Positions 1-8,647 of a stretch of 64,000 nucleotides of DNA are shown here, in pieces (position 1 is the first letter of the stretch; each line of letters opens with the position of its first letter). A program made the translations under genes and the position numbers. The DNA is from Blastococcus sp. LR1 (lineage in GTDB: Bacteria; Actinomycetota; Actinomycetes; Mycobacteriales; Geodermatophilaceae), in NCBI RefSeq assembly GCF_020166105.1, contig NZ_JAIUJY010000002.1, positions 744,001 to 808,000 on the forward strand, given 5' to 3'. Under the pieces are notes generated by a model, which saw nothing but the letters and a program-made list of their open reading frames with translations, was not told the origin of the DNA and did not search any database.

Positions 1-648
1 CTAGCCGCGCTGCAACCGTTCGCCGCGCAGCAGATCGACGCCGATGTGGCCGTCCCGATCCATGACGAGTCTCGACAACTGTTCACCACGCCCATGGACT
101 CTGATGGCACCCCCCTGGTGGAGCACCATCCGTTGCTCGGGCTGGCGGCCTGGTCCAACGAAGACAAGCACCGCCGGCTCAGCGTCGCCTTCGTCCGGCC
201 CGTTTTTCCTCGGATCGTGCCGGTACCGGGGTTCCCTGGCGGCGAGTCGGCCTACCAGTGGCACGTTCCGGCCGGCGCCGCGCTTGAGCCTGGCATGGAC
301 ATCTTCTCGGTAGAATGGGGGACGCGCATGGTCGTCGACCTGTACCCCTACCCATCGATTCGACGACCCGAGACCGGCTTGTGGCGGCCAATCCTGCCCG
401 AGCTGAACCTGTATCAGCGCTACGTGGCCGAGCTGACATTGCCCTTTTTGTTGACGGGCGCCCGCGACGCCGCGCCGCTGCCGTCCCAGGCTTCGACCGT
501 TGTCCCGCTGGGCAGTGCCGCGCAGGCAGGGATGTTGCCCGCTGGCTACTACTGGCGCAGTGCAGCCCAGCAGGCAGCCGCAGCTGCTGCGCTGGCAGCC
601 TCCAACAATCGCAACGAGGAAATGACCCGACGCTTCTACCCACGCTGA
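1..648 (+). CDS. Hypothetical protein, 5' end outside the window
   Basis: The frame is open from the first base (215 codons before TGA at 646-648), so the true start lies upstream. The in-frame GTG at 46 has no ribosome binding site and is probably not the start. The protein is mixed polar/hydrophobic with a Pro/Arg-rich middle, an Ala-rich segment near the C-terminus (AAQQAAAAAALAASNN) and a basic tail. I recognise no domain. Codon use is less GC-biased than in later genes (TTG, TTT and CAA codons occur), as in the next gene, which may mark an acquired segment. Function unknown. Confidence 0.5.
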   Translation, partial: LAALQPFAAQQIDADVAVPIHDESRQLFTTPMDSDGTPLVEHHPLLGLAAWSNEDKHRRLSVAFVRPVFPRIVPVPGFPGGESAYQWHVPAGAALEPGMDIFSVEWGTRMVVDLYPYPSIRRPETGLWRPILPELNLYQRYVAELTLPFLLTGARDAAPLPSQASTVVPLGSAAQAGMLPAGYYWRSAAQQAAAAAALAASNNRNEEMTRRFYPR

Positions 649-830
649 CCAACGACGCTGCGGGCATAGGGCCCCGGCTTATGCGGCCTCCGGGTCGGTC
701 CTGTGCACCGCCATGTATCGACCACACAGCCCGGTCGAGCCGTCCAGCAAGGTGGGGCAACGGCGAGGGCCGCCTTAAGTACCTAGTTCAAGAACTCCGC
801 AACGGGCTCCATCAACTGGGGAGACACGCC
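649..830. other. Intergenic region between convergent hypothetical genes
   Basis: About 180 nt between the stops of two convergent genes. I see no convincing terminator hairpin, RNA gene or small ORF. The sequence is visibly less GC-rich than most of the window. Confidence 0.4.
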
Positions 831-1445
831 CTAGTCGTCCAAGTCACCGCCCGGCCCAGTCATGTCCAACACGGCTGCGAGCGCACCCCTGGCGCCCTGG
901 ACCTCGGCAATAGCCTCCTCGACCCGCTTGCGCCAAGGAGCAACGACGGGGCCTCGGAGGAGCCACTCCGGTAGGTAAGTCGGAAGCGTCGCTACGGCTG
1001 ACGCTGCTTCGTCGAACGCCGTGGCCACTGCCGTGACTTCCTTACGAATTGCAGGCCGCGCCTTGAGCTTGACTGCCGACAGCGGGACAGCGAAGTCCAA
1101 GGCGGCGTCCGTGACCTCCCGGTTCCACTGCTGCGCCCACCTCCACCCGAGCAGCCTGCGCCGAAGTCGTGGTCGACCCAGGAGATCTGTCATGCGAATG
1201 AGGCGAGCCAGAGCGACCGACACGGCTGCATCGAACTGAACGCAAGACTCCAGCTCGGCTGCCCTGGCGGAGCGTGTGGCTTCGACGTTCCACTGCGCAT
1301 GGCGAGCCGCGATCCGATCGACGAACTCGCGAGACTGCAGCCGACGCTGCTGACGCCCGCTCAGCCACACCACGGCGATCGAGCCGACCACCGCGACGAT
1401 CGCCGCCGCCAGCGTGGCCCCGGCAGGGATGCGGACGTCACTCAT
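831..1445 (-). CDS. Hypothetical single-pass membrane protein
   Basis: 204 aa from an ATG at 1445. Residues of about 8-29 form one hydrophobic helix followed by a basic stretch (GRQQRRLQSRE), the layout of an N-terminal anchor with a cytoplasmic helical body. The remainder is rich in Ala, Arg and Glu and probably alpha-helical, with a basic LRRRLLGWRW patch near the middle and an acidic GGDLDD tail. No catalytic motif or family is recognised. It converges on the preceding partial gene and is divergent from the MFS exporter. A real gene is likely from its length and anchor; function unknown. Confidence 0.5.
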   Translation of the reverse strand: MSDVRIPAGATLAAAIVAVVGSIAVVWLSGRQQRRLQSREFVDRIAARHAQWNVEATRSARAAELESCVQFDAAVSVALARLIRMTDLLGRPRLRRRLLGWRWAQQWNREVTDAALDFAVPLSAVKLKARPAIRKEVTAVATAFDEAASAVATLPTYLPEWLLRGPVVAPWRKRVEEAIAEVQGARGALAAVLDMTGPGGDLDD

Positions 1446-1700
1446 GGGCTCTTCCTACGTCAGCTGGGCCACGGCACAGGCCAAGGTGGGCGAGTCGCTC
1501 TCGCACGGGTGTTGCACGACCGCTTGACCGCGGGCGCCGCCAATGCGCTGAGCTTTCAAGACCGCCGCCATCGGCCACTAGGCGAGCCCTCCTGGCGCCG
1601 TCGAGGCTAGTGCGTGCGGAACCGGCGCCGCCCGGCACGGGTGGGCGCGGGATCAGCACCCGGCGTCGGGGCGCCCGGACGACGGGTCCAGCATGGAGGG
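1446..1700. other. Intergenic region upstream of the MFS exporter
   Basis: About 255 nt between divergent genes. An open frame at 1299-1610 overlaps the start of the neighbouring gene antisense and has no family signal, so I do not call it. No clear terminator, tRNA or riboswitch is visible; promoters for both flanking genes should lie here. Confidence 0.4.
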
Positions 1701-2924
1701 GTGACGGGGGCGGGAACTCAGGACCAGGACGTCGCGGAGCCCCGCCGCTCGGGCTGGCTCCTGGCGCTGCCCGCCGTCGTCCTGGTGCTGGTGGCGCTGT
1801 GCCTGCGCGCCCCGTTCACCGCCGTCGGGCCGCTGCTCGGCGAGCTGGGCGACGAGCTGTCGCTGTCCACCGGAGCGCTCGCCGTCGTCACCGCGCTGCC
1901 CCTGGTCTGCTTCGGCCTCGTCTCGCCGTTCGCGCCGGCGCTCGCCAGCCGCTTCGGGGTGCACCGGGCGGTGCTCGCCGGGGTGGTCGTGATCGCCGCC
2001 GGGCTGCTGCTCCGGCTGGCCGGGACGCCGGGGCTGTACGTGGGCACGGTGCTGCTGACCGGCGGCATCGCGATCGCGAACGTGCTGCTGCCGGCCGCGG
2101 CCCGGGCGGAGTACGGCCCCCGCAGCGCCGTCGCGCTGGGCATGATCACCGCCTCCATGGCGGCCTCGGCGAGCATCGGCGCCGGCCTCGCCCAGCCCCT
2201 CGCGGGCGTCGCCGGCAGCGCCGTCACCGGCCTGCTGCTGTGGGGCGTCCTCGTGCTCGCCGCCTTCCTCGCCATGGCCGCCCTGACGCGGGCCCGGCGC
2301 GGCACGCCCCGCCCGCCGGCCGCCCCCGCCGGAGCGCGCACGGCGGTGCTCCGCGACCGCGTGGCGCTCGCCGTCACGCTCTTCTTCGGCCTCCAGTCGC
2401 TGTCGTTCTACGCGATGCTGACCTGGCTGGCCGACATCCTGGAGGCGGAGTCCGGTACCTCGCCGGTGGCGGCGGGCGGGATCCTGGCGCTGGCCACCGC
2501 GCTGGGGCTGCCGGCGTCGCTCGTCGTCCCTCCGCTGGCGGCCCGGCGAGCCAGTCAGCGCCGCTGGGTGCTGGTGTCCACGCTGCCCGTCGTCGCCGGT
2601 CTGATCGGCCTGCTGGCCGCTCCCGCGGCGGCGCCGCTGCTCTGGGCGCTGCTCTACGGCATCGGCACCGGGGTGTCGTTCCCCCTGGCGATGACGCTGA
2701 TCCTGCAGCGCACCCGCGACGTCGGGCAGACCGGACGGCTCTCCGCGTCGGCGCAGAGCGTCGGCTACCTGCTGGCCGCCACGGGGCCACTCGGCGTCGG
2801 GCTGCTGCACGAGGCCACTGGCGCCTGGGAGCCCGGGCTGGCGCTGCTGCTCGGCGTCGTCGCGCTGCAGACGCTGGTGGGCCTGGCCGCCGCACGCCCG
2901 CGGCTGGTGGGCTCGGCGGTCTGA
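1701..2924 (+). CDS. MFS transporter, CynX/NimT (cyanate/nitroimidazole) type
   Basis: 407 aa inner-membrane major facilitator with about 12 hydrophobic segments in two halves, separated by a cytoplasmic loop rich in Arg and Pro at roughly residues 195-215. The first helix is followed by the LRAPFTAVGPLL segment typical of the CynX group, whose members export small anions or aromatic compounds; the substrate here cannot be deduced. I chose the GTG at 1701: it has GGAGGG directly before it and a CAGCAT hexamer 6 nt upstream, which would also suit a leaderless message. An upstream GTG at 1614 would add a basic, non-conserved extension. The stop lies 3 nt from the convergent ABC operon. Confidence 0.8.
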   Translation: MTGAGTQDQDVAEPRRSGWLLALPAVVLVLVALCLRAPFTAVGPLLGELGDELSLSTGALAVVTALPLVCFGLVSPFAPALASRFGVHRAVLAGVVVIAAGLLLRLAGTPGLYVGTVLLTGGIAIANVLLPAAARAEYGPRSAVALGMITASMAASASIGAGLAQPLAGVAGSAVTGLLLWGVLVLAAFLAMAALTRARRGTPRPPAAPAGARTAVLRDRVALAVTLFFGLQSLSFYAMLTWLADILEAESGTSPVAAGGILALATALGLPASLVVPPLAARRASQRRWVLVSTLPVVAGLIGLLAAPAAAPLLWALLYGIGTGVSFPLAMTLILQRTRDVGQTGRLSASAQSVGYLLAATGPLGVGLLHEATGAWEPGLALLLGVVALQTLVGLAAARPRLVGSAV

Positions 2925-2927
2925 GCC

Positions 2928-3962
2928 TCAGGGCTTGGCGGTGACGCCCTCGGGCTCGGTGGCAGGCGTGCCGACGACGCCGTGCAGGTGGCACGCGGCC
3001 AGCTGACCGGGGGCGCCGACGGACTGGAGCGCCGGGTCGACGTCGTCGCAGGGCTCGAACACGTACGGGCAGCGGGTCCGGAACCGGCAGCCGCTCGGAA
3101 CGGCGGACGGCGAGGGGACGTCGCCGTGCAGCACGATCCGCTTCCGCTTCCGCTCCAGGGCCGGGTGCGGCAGCGGAACCGCCGAGAGCAGCGCCTGCGT
3201 GTACGGCATCTGCGGATCGGTGCCGACGGCCTCGGCCGGGCCGATCTCCACAACACGCCCCAGGTACATGACCGCGATCCGGTCGGAGATGTGCCGGACG
3301 GCCGACAGGTCGTGCGAGATGAACAGCAGCGTGAGCCCGAGCTGGCGCTGGAGCCGGCGCAGCAGGTTCAGCACCTGCGCCTGCACGCTGACGTCGAGGG
3401 AGGCGATCGCCTCGTCGCAGACCAGGAAGTCCGGCTCCCCCGCGAGCGCCCGCGCGATGCCCACGCGCTGGCGCTGCCCGCCGGAGAACTCGTGCGGATA
3501 GCGGCCGGCCACCGCCGGGTCCAGGCCGACCAGCTCCAGCAGCTCGGCGACCCGCTCGGCCCGCGCCTGGCGGCCCTTCCGCAGCCCGTGCACCTCCAGC
3601 GGCTCGCTCACCGTCTGCGCGACGGTGCGCCTCGGGTCGAGCGAGGCGAAGGGATCCTGGAAGACCATCCCGGCGCGACGGCGCAGCTCCCGCAGCCCGC
3701 GGCCGCTCAGCTTCGTGATGTCGGTGCCGGCGAAGTCGACCGTGCCGCCGGTCGAGGGGATCAGCCGCAGCAGCGCGTTGCCCAGCGTCGACTTCCCGCA
3801 CCCGGACTCGCCCACCAGGCCGAGCGTCTCGCCCCGCAGGATGTCCAGGTCCACGCCGTCGACGGCGCGCAGCACACCGGCCCCCTTCTTCCGCAGCCCC
3901 TGACCGCGGATCGGGAAGTGCACCTCGAGGCCGCGGGCGCTCACCAGGACGTCAGCGCTCAT
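2928..3962 (-). CDS. dppF: Peptide/dipeptide ABC transporter ATP-binding protein (DppF/OppF type)
   Basis: 344 aa, last gene of a five-gene peptide-import operon. It has Walker [10 protein letters not shown] (about 51-59), the signature FSGGQRQR, and Walker B ending in CDEA, followed by the D-loop and switch His of an ABC ATPase. The C-terminal segment with spaced cysteines ([11 protein letters not shown], then EPC) is the oligopeptide-ABC C-terminal domain typical of DppD/DppF and OppD/OppF. I place the start at the ATG at 3962, whose ATGA overlaps the stop of the upstream ATPase gene; longer starts would read into that gene. It pairs with the next ATPase to energise uptake. Actual substrate (dipeptide, oligopeptide, nickel chelate) is not resolvable. 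Confidence 0.88.
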   Translation of the reverse strand: MSADVLVSARGLEVHFPIRGQGLRKKGAGVLRAVDGVDLDILRGETLGLVGESGCGKSTLGNALLRLIPSTGGTVDFAGTDITKLSGRGLRELRRRAGMVFQDPFASLDPRRTVAQTVSEPLEVHGLRKGRQARAERVAELLELVGLDPAVAGRYPHEFSGGQRQRVGIARALAGEPDFLVCDEAIASLDVSVQAQVLNLLRRLQRQLGLTLLFISHDLSAVRHISDRIAVMYLGRVVEIGPAEAVGTDPQMPYTQALLSAVPLPHPALERKRKRIVLHGDVPSPSAVPSGCRFRTRCPYVFEPCDDVDPALQSVGAPGQLAACHLHGVVGTPATEPEGVTAKP

Positions 3963-4966
3963 GAGGACCCCTCCGTGCACCACGTCGCCGCCCGGTGCGG
4001 CAGGGACACCGCCGACGAGCCGATGACCGCCAGCGGGGGCTGCTCGTGCTCGCAGCGCGCGTCGCCGCGCACCGGGCAGCGCGGCCAGAAGACGCAGCCC
4101 TTCGGCAGGTCCGTGGGCGGCGGCGGGGTGCCGGGCACCGTCGCCAGATCGGGGACGACGCCGTCGACGGCGGGCTCGGCCAGGTCGGGAAGGGCACCCA
4201 GCAGCCCGCGCGTGTACGGGTGCGCCGGATGCTCGAGGACGTCGTCGACCGTGCCGTCCTCCACGCAGCGGCCGCCGTACATGACCAGCACCCGGTCGGC
4301 GATCCCCGCGACGACGCCGAGGTCGTGGGTGATCCAGATGACGCCGGTGCCGCGGTCGGCCTGCAGCTTCTCGACCAGGTCGATGATCTGCGCCTGCACG
4401 GTGACGTCGAGCGCGGTCGTCGCCTCGTCGGCGATGAGCAGCGCCGGGGAGTTGCTCAGCGCGATCGCGATGACCACCCGCTGCCGCATCCCGCCGGAGA
4501 GTTCGTGCGGATAGCGGTCCAGCGCACCGTCCGGGTCGGGCAGGCCCACCTCGCCGAGCAGGTCGGCGGCCCGGCGGCGGGCCGCCTCCTTCGAGATGTC
4601 CTGGTGCGCCCGGATGCCTTCCACCAGCTGCTTGCCGACGGTGAGCACCGGGTTCAGCGACGTCATCGGGTCCTGGAACACCATGCCCGCGCCCGGACCG
4701 CGCACCTGGCGCAGCCGCTCGGGCTTCATGGTGAGCAGGTCCTCGCCCTGCAGCAGCGCCGTTCCGGTCACGGTTGCGACCCGCGCCGGCAGCAGGCCCA
4801 GCAGCGCCAGCACCGAGACGCTCTTGCCGCTGCCGGACTCCCCGACCACGGCGACCGTCTCCCCCGGCCCCACGGTGTAGCTCAGCCCGTTGACGACGTC
4901 GGCCGGCCCGCGCGGCGTGCGCAGCCGCACCCGCAGGTCCGACACCTCCAGCACCGGAGCGGTCAC
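3959..4966 (-). CDS. dppD: Peptide/dipeptide ABC transporter ATP-binding protein (DppD/OppD type)
   Basis: 335 aa ABC ATPase. Walker A is GESGSGKS (about 42-49), the signature is LSGGMRQR and Walker B is LLIADEAT. The C-terminal Cys-containing segment ([11 protein letters not shown]) again marks the oligopeptide/dipeptide subfamily. The start is taken as the GTG at 4966, which overlaps the permease stop as GTGA; the open frame extends 60 codons further upstream only because it runs antiphase through the permease gene. Expected to form a heterodimer with the downstream ATPase on the cytoplasmic face of the two permeases. Confidence 0.88.
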   Translation of the reverse strand: MTAPVLEVSDLRVRLRTPRGPADVVNGLSYTVGPGETVAVVGESGSGKSVSVLALLGLLPARVATVTGTALLQGEDLLTMKPERLRQVRGPGAGMVFQDPMTSLNPVLTVGKQLVEGIRAHQDISKEAARRRAADLLGEVGLPDPDGALDRYPHELSGGMRQRVVIAIALSNSPALLIADEATTALDVTVQAQIIDLVEKLQADRGTGVIWITHDLGVVAGIADRVLVMYGGRCVEDGTVDDVLEHPAHPYTRGLLGALPDLAEPAVDGVVPDLATVPGTPPPPTDLPKGCVFWPRCPVRGDARCEHEQPPLAVIGSSAVSLPHRAATWCTEGSS

Positions 4967-5889
4967 GGGTTCTCCCCGCCCGCGGAGCCCATCAGCGTCC
5001 GCTGCTTCGGGTCCAGCACGTCGCGCAGCCCGTCGCCGAGCAGGTTGAAGCAGAGCACGGTCAGGAAGATCGCCATCCCCGGGAAGAAGGCCAGCCACCA
5101 GGCGAGGTCCAGGTAGCCGCGCCCCTCGGCGAGCATCAGCCCCCACGACGGGTTCGGCGGCTGGGTGCCGAGCCCGAGGAACGACAGCGCCGCCTCGGCG
5201 AGCACGGCGAAGGCCAGGCTGATCGAGGCCTGCACGATGATCGGCGGCGCGGCGTTGGGCAGCACGTGCCGGGTCAGGATCCGGAAGTCCGAGGCCCCGA
5301 CCGAGCGCGAGGCCCGCACGTAGACCTCCTCCCGGACGCCGAGCACGCTGGCGCGGGTCACCCGGGCGAAGATCGGGATGTAGACGATGCCGATCGCCAG
5401 CGCGGTGTTGCCCGACCCCGGCCCGCGCACCGCCAGCACGGCGATCGCCAGCAGCACCGCAGGGAAGGCGAAGAGCATGTCCATGAACCGCATGAGGACG
5501 TCGTCGACCCAGCGGCCGTAGTAGCCGGCCAGCAGCCCGATGACGCTGCCGATGACCAGCGCGATGCCGACGGCGAGCAGCCCCACCCGCAGCGACACGG
5601 CCGCGCCGAGGATGACCCGGCTGAAGATGTCGCGGCCGAGGTCGTCGGTGCCGAACAGGTGCTCGCCGCTGGGCGGCTGCAGCCGCGCCCCGACGTCGAT
5701 GTCGTTGGGGCCGGCCGGCGCGAGCGCCTCGTCGAAGAGCGCGACCAGGATGATCCCGACCAGCAGCACCGCCGAGATCGCCGCCGTGGGGTTGCGCGCC
5801 AGGAGGCCGAGGGTCTCCCGCCAGCGCGGCTTCGCGGGGCGCAGGGACTTCCGGGCGCCCGATGCGGCAGGACCCGGCTGGGAGGTCAT
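4963..5889 (-). CDS. dppC: Peptide/dipeptide ABC transporter permease (DppC/OppC type)
   Basis: 308 aa. A cytoplasmic N-terminus carrying basic residues ([13 protein letters not shown]) leads into a first membrane helix at about 36-56 and five more helices. The periplasmic [12 protein letters not shown] segment after the first helix is a hallmark of DppC/OppC. The EAA-type coupling loop lies before the last helices ([19 protein letters not shown]). The ATG at 5889 overlaps the DppB stop as ATGA and the gene ends in a GTGA overlap with the ATPase, so translation of the whole operon appears coupled. Confidence 0.88.
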   Translation of the reverse strand: MTSQPGPAASGARKSLRPAKPRWRETLGLLARNPTAAISAVLLVGIILVALFDEALAPAGPNDIDVGARLQPPSGEHLFGTDDLGRDIFSRVILGAAVSLRVGLLAVGIALVIGSVIGLLAGYYGRWVDDVLMRFMDMLFAFPAVLLAIAVLAVRGPGSGNTALAIGIVYIPIFARVTRASVLGVREEVYVRASRSVGASDFRILTRHVLPNAAPPIIVQASISLAFAVLAEAALSFLGLGTQPPNPSWGLMLAEGRGYLDLAWWLAFFPGMAIFLTVLCFNLLGDGLRDVLDPKQRTLMGSAGGENP

Positions 5890-6827
5890 CGCCTGATCCG
5901 TGGGTCGATGGCGGTGTAGAGCAGGTCGACCACCAGGTTGATGACGAGGAAGACGAGGGCGAACAGCAGGATCGCGCCCTGCAGCACCGGGTAGTCGCGG
6001 GCCTCGACCGACTGCAGCGCCAGCTGCCCCAGCCCCGGCCAGGAGAAGACGATCTCCACCACGACCACCCCGGAGAGCAGGTAGGCCAGCTGCACGCCGG
6101 TGACGGTCACCAACGGGAGCAGGGCGTTGCGCAGCACGTGCCAGGTGAACACCTGCCGGGCGGGGAGCCCCTTGGCCTGCGCCGTCCGCACGTGGTCGGC
6201 GCCCAGCGCCTCCAGCACGCTGGAGCGCACGAACCGGGTGATGACCGAGCCGGAGACGACGCCGGTGACGACCGCCGGCATGACCAGCCGGGCCAGCCAG
6301 CCGCCCGGGTCCTCGCCGAGCGGGACGTAGCCGCCCGTCGGCAGCCAGCCCAGCGTGCCGGCGAAGACCAGGATCAGCACGATCGCCATCCAGAAGTCCG
6401 GCACCGAGATGCCGATCTGGCTGAGCACGGTCGCGATCCGGTCGACGATCGAGCGGGGCCGCAGCGCCGAGAGGGTGCCCAGCGGGATCGCGATGACCAG
6501 GGCCACGAGGATCGAGGCGAACGCCAGGGTCAGCGTGGCCGGCAGCCGCTCGGCGATGAGCGAGGTGACCGTGTCGCCGCTGCGGAAGCTCACCCCGAGG
6601 TCACCGCCGAGGGCGCGTGCGAACCAGCTGAAGAACTGCTCGACCAGCGGCCGGTCCAGGCCGGACCGCTCGCGCAGCGCGTCGTAGGTGTCCTGCGAGA
6701 AGCGGGTGCCCAGCGCGAGCCGCACCGGATCGCCCGGTACCAGGTGCACCAGTGCGAACACGATGACGCTCACGCCGGCGAGGACGACCAGGGACTGGCC
6801 GACCCGCCGCAGCAGGTAACCGGTCAG
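5886..6827 (-). CDS. dppB: Peptide/dipeptide ABC transporter permease (DppB/OppB type), probable CTG start
   Basis: 313 aa if started at the CTG at 6827. The family N-terminus (LTGYLLRRVGQSLVVLAGVS, then VIVFALVHLVPGDP) is fully encoded, but no ATG, GTG or TTG precedes it in frame. The first conventional candidate, a GTG at 6773, would remove most of helix 1. The CTG overlaps the stop of the binding-protein gene (CTGA) and has GGAG five bases upstream, a good ribosome-site spacing. Six helices, the GDLGVSFRSG loop and the EAA-like cytoplasmic loop fit DppB. Forms the translocation pore with DppC. Confidence 0.82.
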   Translation of the reverse strand: MTGYLLRRVGQSLVVLAGVSVIVFALVHLVPGDPVRLALGTRFSQDTYDALRERSGLDRPLVEQFFSWFARALGGDLGVSFRSGDTVTSLIAERLPATLTLAFASILVALVIAIPLGTLSALRPRSIVDRIATVLSQIGISVPDFWMAIVLILVFAGTLGWLPTGGYVPLGEDPGGWLARLVMPAVVTGVVSGSVITRFVRSSVLEALGADHVRTAQAKGLPARQVFTWHVLRNALLPLVTVTGVQLAYLLSGVVVVEIVFSWPGLGQLALQSVEARDYPVLQGAILLFALVFLVINLVVDLLYTAIDPRIRR

Positions 6828-8344
6828 GGCAGCTCCACGCCTTCGAAGTTGATGGCCTTGTCCGCCCTGATCTCGTACCCGGAGAGGCCCGGGGCCCAGG
6901 CCTGCACCACGTCGGGGTTGTAGAGGTAGAGGTAGGAGACGTCGTCCACGATCAGCCGGGCGGCCTGGTCGTAGAGGTCCTTGCGGGCGTCCTGGTCGGT
7001 CTCGGTCGCGGCGTCGGTGAGCAGCTGGTCGACCTGCGGGTTGCTGTACTTCTGGTAGTTGCTGTCGCCGCCGGTGATGTGCTGGGCGTGGTAGAAGTCG
7101 AACGGGTCGACGTTGCCCAGCCAGCCGAGCATGAAGGCGTCGAAGTCACCCTTCCCCTGCCGGTCCAGCCAGGTGGCGAAGTCCGTCGTCTGCACCTCGA
7201 CCTCGACGCCGATCGGCTCCAGCTGGCTGGCGATGACCTGGGCGGCCGTGACCGTCTCCGGGTACTCGTCGGTGACCATCAGGCCCATGCGGATCGGCGT
7301 CGGCACGCCCGAGTCGGCGATGAGCTGCTTCGCGGCGTCGACGTCGGCCTCGTAGGGCGCGTAGTCGGAGTGGAAGAAGCTGTCCTCGGGGATCGCCGTC
7401 TGGTTGGGCTGGGCGGCGTCGAAGCGCGCCGCCTGGGTGACCGCCTCGCGGTCGATCGCCGTCGCGATCGCCTTGCGCACCTGCGGGTTCTCGAACGGGG
7501 GCTTGGCGAAGTTCATGCTCATGTACCAGTAGTCGACGCTCGGGGTGGTCGCGAGCTCCACGGAGTCGTCGCCTTCCAGCGAGTCCACCTGCTGCGGCGG
7601 GATGTTGTCGGTCCACTGCACCTCACCGTTCTGCAGCGCGGTCAGCGCCGCCGCGGGCTCGGTGATGTAGCGGAACTCGACGCCGTCGATGCTCGGCTCG
7701 TCGCCCCAGTAGTCGTCGTTCTTCGTCAGCTCGGTGGCGCTGGCGTCGGAGCTCTCCAGCCGGAAGGGGCCGGTGCCGACGGCCTCGGTGGTGAGGTCGA
7801 GGTCCTCCGCGGCGCCCTCGGGGATGATCGCCATGCCCTTGAACGAGCCGATCAGCGCCGGCAGGTTCGGAGTGGGCTGGGTGACCCGGATGACGACGGT
7901 CTGCGGGCCGTCGGCCTCCACCGACTCGACGGTCTGGAAGCGGTAGGCGTTGCTCAGCTCGTCGTCGATGATCCGGTTGTAGGAGTAGACGACGTCGGCG
8001 GAGTCGAACTCGCTGCCGTCGTGGAAGGTGACCCCGTCCCGGAGCGTGAAGCGCCATTCCAGGTCGTCGTCGCTGACCTCCCACTCGGTCGCCAGGCTCG
8101 GCTCCATCGTGAGGTCCTCGCCGTTCGGGACGACCAGGGTGTCGTAGACGTTCTCCAGCACCTGGAAGCTCGCGTAGGCGTTGGTGACGTGCGGGTCGAA
8201 CTGGTCGGGCTGGGCGCTGACCGCCGCGACGAGCACGTTGTCACCGCCCCCACCACCGGTGTCGACGCTGTTCCCACCCCCGCTGCAGGCGGTGAGCCCG
8301 AGGGCGCTGACGGAAGCGAGGGCGAGCAGTCGGGTGGAGCGCAC
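6824..8344 (-). CDS. dppA: Peptide ABC transporter substrate-binding lipoprotein (family 5)
   Basis: 506 aa. A signal sequence (MRSTRLLALASVSALGLTAC) ends in a lipobox, so the mature protein should be lipid-anchored outside the membrane; a Gly/Ser linker follows. The body matches family 5 peptide/nickel solute-binding proteins: QPDQFDPH near the start, YDTLV, the FTLRDGVTFHDGSEFDSADVV segment, and the later YNRIIDDE region. GTG start at 8344 with GGAGGT upstream. First gene of the operon, so it sets ligand specificity for the permeases and ATPases downstream. Which peptide is bound is unknown. Confidence 0.88.
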   Translation of the reverse strand: MRSTRLLALASVSALGLTACSGGGNSVDTGGGGGDNVLVAAVSAQPDQFDPHVTNAYASFQVLENVYDTLVVPNGEDLTMEPSLATEWEVSDDDLEWRFTLRDGVTFHDGSEFDSADVVYSYNRIIDDELSNAYRFQTVESVEADGPQTVVIRVTQPTPNLPALIGSFKGMAIIPEGAAEDLDLTTEAVGTGPFRLESSDASATELTKNDDYWGDEPSIDGVEFRYITEPAAALTALQNGEVQWTDNIPPQQVDSLEGDDSVELATTPSVDYWYMSMNFAKPPFENPQVRKAIATAIDREAVTQAARFDAAQPNQTAIPEDSFFHSDYAPYEADVDAAKQLIADSGVPTPIRMGLMVTDEYPETVTAAQVIASQLEPIGVEVEVQTTDFATWLDRQGKGDFDAFMLGWLGNVDPFDFYHAQHITGGDSNYQKYSNPQVDQLLTDAATETDQDARKDLYDQAARLIVDDVSYLYLYNPDVVQAWAPGLSGYEIRADKAINFEGVELP

Positions 8345-8449
8345 CGGGGGACCTCCGGGGTCTGGGAAGACGTCGTCCGTCCTCGACCCTGGACCCGTCC
8401 GCGCAGGTCCGCGACCCGAGAGCGACCCATCGGCGAATCGTTGCGCGGC

Positions 8450-8467
8450 TGTGACCGTTCCGTCACA
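8450..8467. promoter_or_regulatory. Inverted repeat upstream of the peptide ABC operon
   Basis: TGTGAC-N6-GTCACA, a perfect 6-bp-arm inverted repeat about 105 nt upstream of the binding-protein start and just past the stop of the sortase-linked small gene. It resembles a CRP/GlxR operator, but the TGTGA and TCACA cores are 8 nt apart, not 6. It could be an operator for the transporter operon or a short hairpin. Confidence 0.35.
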
Positions 8468-8479
8468 CCCTCCGGGCGA

Positions 8480-8635
8480 TCAGTCCACGGTGACGTCGTT
8501 GAACGGCAGCTGCGGCTCCACCCACGGGAAGACGACGAGCAGCAGCAGCGCGCAGACCGCCACGACCAGGATCAGCGCCTGCAGCGTCTTCAGCCCGGCA
8601 CCTCCGGGCAGGTGCCGCCAGATCCAGCCGTACAC
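8480..8635 (-). CDS. Small sortase-associated membrane protein (51 aa)
   Basis: 51 codons from a GTG at 8635, with GAGGGGAG six bases upstream and 12 nt after the sortase stop. The product starts VYGWIWRHLPGG, has one strong hydrophobic helix (about 19-36, rich in Leu/Val/Ala) and ends in PWVEPQLPFNDVTVD. I recognise this as the short protein commonly found beside actinobacterial class E sortases, ending in a conserved LPFNDVTV. Topology is probably N-in with a short outside C-terminus. Its role, perhaps supporting sortase placement, is not established. It is easily missed because of its size. Confidence 0.8.
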   Translation of the reverse strand: MYGWIWRHLPGGAGLKTLQALILVVAVCALLLLVVFPWVEPQLPFNDVTVD

Positions 8636-8647
8636 GCGGTACTCCCC

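Noticed and set aside
1299-1610. Possible 103-codon gene
   Set aside because: Overlaps the anchored hypothetical gene antisense at its start and has no conserved features or ribosome site.
8450-8467. Canonical CRP/GlxR site
   Set aside because: The TGTGA and TCACA cores are separated by 8 nt, not 6; kept only as an unassigned inverted repeat.
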